26,747 nucleotides of DNA from NCBI GenBank assembly GCA_025996815.1, contig BNTT01000031.1:1-26747 (forward strand). The letters are read 5' to 3'. The position numbers and the translations under genes were made by a program. Positions 23,782 to 26,747 of the stretch are shown in pieces (the first letter of the stretch is position 1; every line of letters begins with the position of its first letter). Under the pieces are notes generated by a model that had not been told where the DNA came from, did no database searches, and saw only the letters and a list, made by a program, of their open reading frames with translations. The stretch comes from Bacteroidia bacterium (lineage in GTDB: Bacteria > Bacteroidota > Bacteroidia > Bacteroidales > Azobacteroidaceae).

Positions 23782-24600
23782 TCAATAACCATCAAAAAGA
23801 GTGTTGCTATTCACTCGCTTGTAATTGTATGTCATCCACTCCTCCTGCATTCGTCTTGCTTCGGCTCTACATGCCGATACGAGCCGATTGACACGATGGA
23901 TTGTCCAATTATGCTTTTCTGCATATTCCTTGATTGCGTCATTCGGATACATGGTGAGCATAAATTTGCCTTGCAGACCTGTGCACATGTCTAATAATTC
24001 AACTAAGTTTTGTTCGTTAAACATGCCGCTGTAGTGTCCCATATTAGAACCCACGTATGGCGGGTCAATGAAAAACCAGGCATCCGGACAATCGTAACGG
24101 CTGATGATTGCAAACGCATCATCGCATTCGATGGTTGAATGTTCTAACAACGTTTTTATTTCTGCACACAAAGCCATCTCTTTTGCATATTGTATTTTTA
24201 GCGGATGTTTCCCTTCGGACTTATCAAATCCGAAAGAAGACGATAGTTGCCCGCCAAATCCTAATTTACTCAAAATAAATACTGCCCACGCCCGTTGCAC
24301 ATTGGTAAAATAGTCAGGGTTGTTGTAAATATGCCATGCGTGTTCATGTTGACTACGGCAATGCAATGTTTGGGCGATTTCGTCCTGCAATTTAGGTAAA
24401 TCGCTGACTACGGTTCGATAAAAGTTAATCAGTTCACCGTTCAAGTCATTAATGACGTTAATCTTTGCCGGATTTTTGTCAAAAAATACAGCTGCCCCAC
24501 CGGCAAATGGCTCACAATATAAATTGTGGGCAGGAATAAGCGGGCGAATATGTTTCAACATATTTTGTTTCCCGCCATAATAAGTAATCGGAGTTTTCAT
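23782..24600 (-). CDS. DNA adenine N6-methyltransferase, D12 class (Dam/DpnM type)
   Basis: 272 residues. Motif X PITYYGGKQNML (4-15), AdoMet-binding motif I EPFAGGAAVFF (30-40) and catalytic motif IV DPPY (179-182) are all intact, in the order of alpha-class (D12) enzymes. They methylate N6 of adenine, often in GATC, but the target cannot be read here. No restriction endonuclease gene is adjacent, so it is best seen as a solitary phage methylase that protects or marks phage DNA. It is the gene closest to the attachment site. No clear promoter is seen within the 40 nt upstream. Confidence 0.93.
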   Translation of the reverse strand: MKTPITYYGGKQNMLKHIRPLIPAHNLYCEPFAGGAAVFFDKNPAKINVINDLNGELINFYRTVVSDLPKLQDEIAQTLHCRSQHEHAWHIYNNPDYFTNVQRAWAVFILSKLGFGGQLSSSFGFDKSEGKHPLKIQYAKEMALCAEIKTLLEHSTIECDDAFAIISRYDCPDAWFFIDPPYVGSNMGHYSGMFNEQNLVELLDMCTGLQGKFMLTMYPNDAIKEYAEKHNWTIHRVNRLVSACRAEARRMQEEWMTYNYKRVNSNTLFDGY

Positions 24601-24627
24601 TTTTTTTATTGTTTTAAAAATTATTAC

Positions 24628-24635
24628 TACTTTTG
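24628..24635 (+). promoter_or_regulatory. Possible plus-strand -7 element before the nested inverted repeat
   Basis: TACTTTTG fits TAnnTTTG. Transcription would begin at about the first base of the inverted repeat at 24639. No good -33 TTTG at the right distance. Confidence 0.3.
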
Positions 24636-24638
24636 TAC

Positions 24639-24738
24639 GCTCTCAGGCAAATTACATAAAGGTGCACTAACACCTAACAGGGCTTTATGCCTCTGTCGTG
24701 GTGTTAGTGCACCTTTATCGTGTAGCCAGCCTGAGAGC
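24639..24738. repeat. Nested inverted repeat, about 100 nt; possible structured RNA
   Basis: Three nested palindromes: outer GCTCTCAGGC (24639-24648) with GCCTGAGAGC (24729-24738), perfect 10 bp; middle ATAAAGGTGCACTAACACC (24656-24674) with its exact complement (24700-24718), 19 bp; inner ACAGGGC with GCCTCTGT around TTTAT, 7 bp with one bulge. No ORF of note crosses it. A GGGGGC/GCCCCC hairpin lies at 24755-24780. The whole gap between the methylase and spanin genes (192 nt) is mostly this structure. Confidence 0.8.
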
Positions 24739-24792
24739 CTGACCACATGGAGATGGGGGCTTTTCTTTGCCTTTGCCCCCTTAAAAAGGCTT

Positions 24793-25191
24793 CTATCTTT
24801 TTTTGAAATACAAAACAATCAGATAGACAAAAACGAATAGCAGCAGTGAGCGACCGAGCCAAATTTGAAAATTTTGCCAGCCGGTAATGTAATTGACCGG
24901 TACGCTCACTTCCACCGGATAGGGTACTTGGATGCTGTCCCTGATTACTACTGAATCGCGCACGAGCCTATCCTTGTACAGGTATTTGTAGCGTTCAAAA
25001 ATCACGGTATCGCCCTTTTCTTTGACGAATACGGAATCATATCTCACAACACTGTCGTGGATGTAATTGTCGCGATACTCCGTTTTCACGGTTTCGACGG
25101 GCACATAAACAGGCATCTGCTGTGTTTTGCAACTGCTCAACCAAAGCATCACGAAAAATGCAAATACTGCCGTGTAAATCGTTGTTTTCAT
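24793..25191 (-). CDS. Candidate unimolecular spanin (phage lysis lipoprotein with C-terminal membrane helix)
   Basis: 132 residues from the ATG at 25191; the frame is open further upstream but the lipoprotein signal starts here. A signal with lipobox LSSC (Cys21) is followed by a periplasmic part of about 85 residues rich in Val, Tyr, Arg and Asp (RDNYIHDSVVRYDSVFVKE), then a C-terminal membrane helix (about 108-129, LLLFVFVYLIVLYF) and a KKR tail. A lipid at the outer-membrane end and a helix in the inner membrane is the layout of u-spanins such as T1 gp11, which fuse the two membranes at lysis. Its start overlaps the endolysin stop (ATGA), supporting a lysis role. Confidence 0.65.
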   Translation of the reverse strand: MKTTIYTAVFAFFVMLWLSSCKTQQMPVYVPVETVKTEYRDNYIHDSVVRYDSVFVKEKGDTVIFERYKYLYKDRLVRDSVVIRDSIQVPYPVEVSVPVNYITGWQNFQIWLGRSLLLFVFVYLIVLYFKKR

Positions 25192-25598
25192 TTCAGATGC
25201 AGTATTTGTTGCCGGTAAGGCGTTGTGGAAATACCCACGTGAATCCACGTGTAGTCATACTCGTCAATGAGCTGGTCAAACTTCAAGCCCATTGCCTCAA
25301 TCTTTTTGAACGCCGCCTCGTTGCGCACGCGGTCGCCCAGGGTGAAATCGCACGCCAAGCCTTGCAGATGCTTGGAGGTTGCCGCTCCCTTCACTTTGAC
25401 ATTCAACGCCGGACAACGATAGCCGCTATTGACAATCAACGGCACACCGAGCAGGTCGCGGATGGGTTGCATCACTTCCGTGATTACTTTGGTGATGTTC
25501 ACTTTGATGGCTTCGCTCGGTGTGTTGTCGATGCCATACTTGGAAGCCGTTGGCGACTTCACAAACTCTTCTAAATCAAAATTTTTACTGATTTTCAT
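25188..25598 (-). CDS. Phage endolysin, peptidase M15 family
   Basis: 136 residues, no signal peptide. The M15 (D-Ala-D-Ala carboxypeptidase/VanY-like) fold shows in VNSGYRCPALN (56-66), the zinc motif SKHLQGLACDF (75-85) with His77 and Asp84, and WIHVG (118-122) with His120 as third ligand. It would cleave peptide cross-links in peptidoglycan. With no export signal it needs a holin for release, and a holin candidate lies 14 nt upstream; the spanin candidate overlaps its stop codon. Confidence 0.88.
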   Translation of the reverse strand: MKISKNFDLEEFVKSPTASKYGIDNTPSEAIKVNITKVITEVMQPIRDLLGVPLIVNSGYRCPALNVKVKGAATSKHLQGLACDFTLGDRVRNEAAFKKIEAMGLKFDQLIDEYDYTWIHVGISTTPYRQQILHLK

Positions 25599-25612
25599 AA
25601 CTACTTATATTT

Positions 25613-25936
25613 TTAAAATGTTATTAATTTGCTTAAAAATTCAACAATGAACGTTTTGCTATCATCTATGAATAAGGCGATTATTCCAAAAATGATTGCC
25701 CACGTCAACTTGGATTTGAAAAACTTTCCAATTGAAGCCAACACTTTGTGGTTTTCGTCATAAGCGATGGCTTTCCTTGCGGTTTCTTCATTTGGTGACA
25801 ACTTGGTCACAATCAAATCCAATTTTTCGGATATTGCATCAATGTCCGAAGCAACGGCAAAAAGCAATCTCTTTGTCATTTCGGGGTTCAATCGTTCACC
25901 ATTGACGACTTCTAATGCTGTTTTTAATTTACACAT
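25613..25936 (-). CDS. Small membrane protein, holin candidate
   Basis: 107 residues. The N-terminal two thirds are helical and polar (SDIDAISEKLDLIVTKL), followed by one hydrophobic helix (about 76-90, KLTWAIIFGIIALFI) and a short amphipathic end. It is called a holin by position, right before an endolysin gene with no signal peptide, and by size. Only one membrane helix is clear, so it could instead be another phage membrane protein. Confidence 0.45.
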   Translation of the reverse strand: MCKLKTALEVVNGERLNPEMTKRLLFAVASDIDAISEKLDLIVTKLSPNEETARKAIAYDENHKVLASIGKFFKSKLTWAIIFGIIALFIDDSKTFIVEFLSKLITF

Positions 25937-25941
25937 ATTTT

Positions 25942-26019
25942 TTATTTTTTAATTGTTTTGCAGATATTGATTGCCGAAAAGCCCTTAAAAGGGATGATGT
26001 TGTTTCTTACTATTTTCAT
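25942..26019 (-). pseudogene. Truncated N-terminus of a phage gene (IPFKGF type)
   Basis: 25 codons beginning MKIVRNNIIPFKGFSAI. The start resembles small Bacteroidota phage proteins of about 100 or more residues whose body carries a NHExIH-type motif, but here the frame ends after a Lys-rich run. I recognise the start only by memory of the pattern. It lies 3 nt after the stop of the next gene upstream, so it would still be translated. Confidence 0.35.
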
Positions 26020-26021
26020 AA

Positions 26022-26522
26022 TCAGTTTTTATCCAATAACATTAAACACTCATTCTGAACGGCGATTGCCTTTGCAAACGACTCCTTGCCCGTCAAACCC
26101 AAGATGGCATCCGCCAAAGGCATATTGGATTGCGTATAGTTGATGTACTGCTGAAGTCGCCTTTGCTCGTCGCACCATGCCGGGAGAGTATCTTGCACTT
26201 CATTTACAAGCGCATCCAACTCAGGCTTTTCTTGTGGTGCATCTATATGCAATACTCCATCATCAATCCAACACTTAACCGGACTTACCGCTATCTCCTT
26301 GTAATTTTCAGGAAAAGGAAAATTTACTTTTTCCAAAAAATTAGCAAGCGGATTGATTTCGCTCACAACGCCATCTCGCGTCTTTAATAGCGCAATAGGG
26401 ATGCCTGCCAAAACATAACCGTACTTTTTTACCACCTCATCAGGTGTTAATGGAAGACCTAATATCGGGTAAAGTGTTTCACCCTTCCAAATTTCTAAAT
26501 GTAAACCTAAATTTCTATTCAT
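26022..26522 (-). CDS. Phage protein of unknown function
   Basis: 166 residues, no membrane segment or signal. The beginning (EIWKGETLYPILGLPLTPDEV) and the middle (AVSPVKCWIDDGVLHIDAP) suggest beta-strand content; the last 55 residues are helical (PAWCDEQRRLQQYINYTQS). I do not recognise the family. Location between the repeat-containing protein and the lysis genes suggests a tail-associated or late protein. Confidence 0.65.
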   Translation of the reverse strand: MNRNLGLHLEIWKGETLYPILGLPLTPDEVVKKYGYVLAGIPIALLKTRDGVVSEINPLANFLEKVNFPFPENYKEIAVSPVKCWIDDGVLHIDAPQEKPELDALVNEVQDTLPAWCDEQRRLQQYINYTQSNMPLADAILGLTGKESFAKAIAVQNECLMLLDKN

Positions 26523-26539
26523 AATTTTATAATTTTATT

Positions 26540-26747
26540 TTATTTTGCCGTAGCGGCGGCTAAATAAGCCCTTGCCTGCGACAAACTCACACCGGCACTT
26601 CCAGTGCCCGAACTATCGCGAATATCAACAACAACAGAAGGAAAACCAGCATCCCCCCCCCCCCGAAAATGGCATTGTTTCCAGCCGTGGCGGCGGCTAA
26701 ACGCTGCCTTGCTTGCGATAAACCCGCCCCGGCACTGCCACTCCCCG
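26540..26747 (-). pseudogene. End of a repeat-containing phage protein, frame broken at a 12-G run (5' end outside window)
   Basis: From the right edge the minus strand reads GSGSAGAGLSQARQRLAAAT, then reaches 12 G and leaves the frame, stopping at 26587 after MLVFLLLLIFAIVRALEVPV. One base more (13 G) or two fewer would join it to a frame that reads DAGFPSVVDIRDSSGTGSAG, then VSLSQARAYLAAATAK and stops at 26542-26540. Both sides carry the same motif GSAGxxLSQARxxLAAAT, so the joined frame is the natural one. The protein is unknown; the repeat and late position suggest a fibre or other structural part. Confidence 0.6.
26653..26664. repeat. Homopolymer of 12 C (12 G on the coding strand)
   Basis: A single-base tract inside the reading frame described at 26540-26747; such tracts change length often by slippage. 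Confidence 0.9.

Larger units (their letters stand above)
23593..26747. mobile_element. Prophage or phage-like integrated element, left end (continues past the window)
   Basis: Starts at a tRNA 3' fragment and carries only minus-strand phage-type genes: D12 adenine methylase, spanin-like protein, M15 endolysin, holin candidate, unknown protein and a structural-type repeat protein. No integrase, terminase or capsid gene is in the window, so the extent and intactness are unknown. Left of the tRNA fragment the genes are ordinary chromosomal ones. Confidence 0.75.

Noticed and set aside
24755..24780. GGGGGC/GCCCCC hairpin as a terminator of the spanin gene
   Set aside because: No T run follows on the minus strand; on the plus strand TTAAAAA follows, so its role is unclear.
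24526..24840. A 104-residue plus-strand ORF over the nested inverted repeat
   Set aside because: It runs antisense into the methylase and through the palindromes; its translation is not protein-like.
1..26747. CRISPR arrays, IS elements, rRNA operons
   Set aside because: No regularly spaced repeats, transposase ORFs or rRNA sequence found by reading the window.

Overview
The window is chromosomal DNA of a member of the Bacteroidota, most likely order Bacteroidales. The evidence is a SusC/SusD pair, an energy-transducing TonB with a proline-rich middle, several lipoproteins, Bacteroides-type promoters (TTTG, about 20 nt, TAnnTTTG) before many genes, and few Shine-Dalgarno sites. No rRNA gene, complete tRNA, CRISPR array or insertion sequence was found.

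Left part (1-9.8 kb): the 3' half of a susC-like receptor gene and a complete susD-like gene end at a strong terminator. A decayed toxin-antitoxin pair follows, then a secreted GH29 alpha-L-fucosidase, which fits uptake and trimming of a fucose-containing glycan. On the minus strand a compact run reads TPR membrane protein, ribH, a lipoprotein related to GH31 with altered catalytic motifs, and a CDF metal transporter. A 21-bp perfect hairpin made of an AATTACGAATTAC-type repeat separates the TPR gene from ribH.

Middle (9.7-12.7 kb): two paralogous DUF4143-type ATPases lie head to tail. Each has its own GTTCCTAAAAAT palindrome sitting on its promoter, and the block is bracketed by 18-bp direct repeats. 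It looks like a cassette dropped between the TPR gene and trxA.

12.7-23.5 kb: housekeeping genes. trxA and a TsaC/YrdC-type tRNA-modification gene abut in the same frame. They converge on ilvE-tonB. An outer-membrane barrel gene is followed by priA, which lacks most of the winged-helix region and carries an in-frame 42-bp repeat insertion. Then come an unknown exported protein, a cytoplasmic GH13 amylase-family enzyme, mannose-1-phosphate guanylyltransferase, a TolB/PD40 propeller protein and two tiny membrane proteins.

Right end (23.6 kb to the edge): a prophage or phage-like element. It begins at a 3' fragment of a tRNA-Arg(CCU) gene, read as the attachment site. Inside are a D12-class adenine methylase, a roughly 100-nt nested inverted repeat, and a lysis cassette of candidate holin, M15 endolysin and a protein with the layout of a unimolecular spanin. 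Further in are a truncated phage gene, an unknown protein, and the end of a repeat-containing protein whose reading frame is broken at a run of 12 G.
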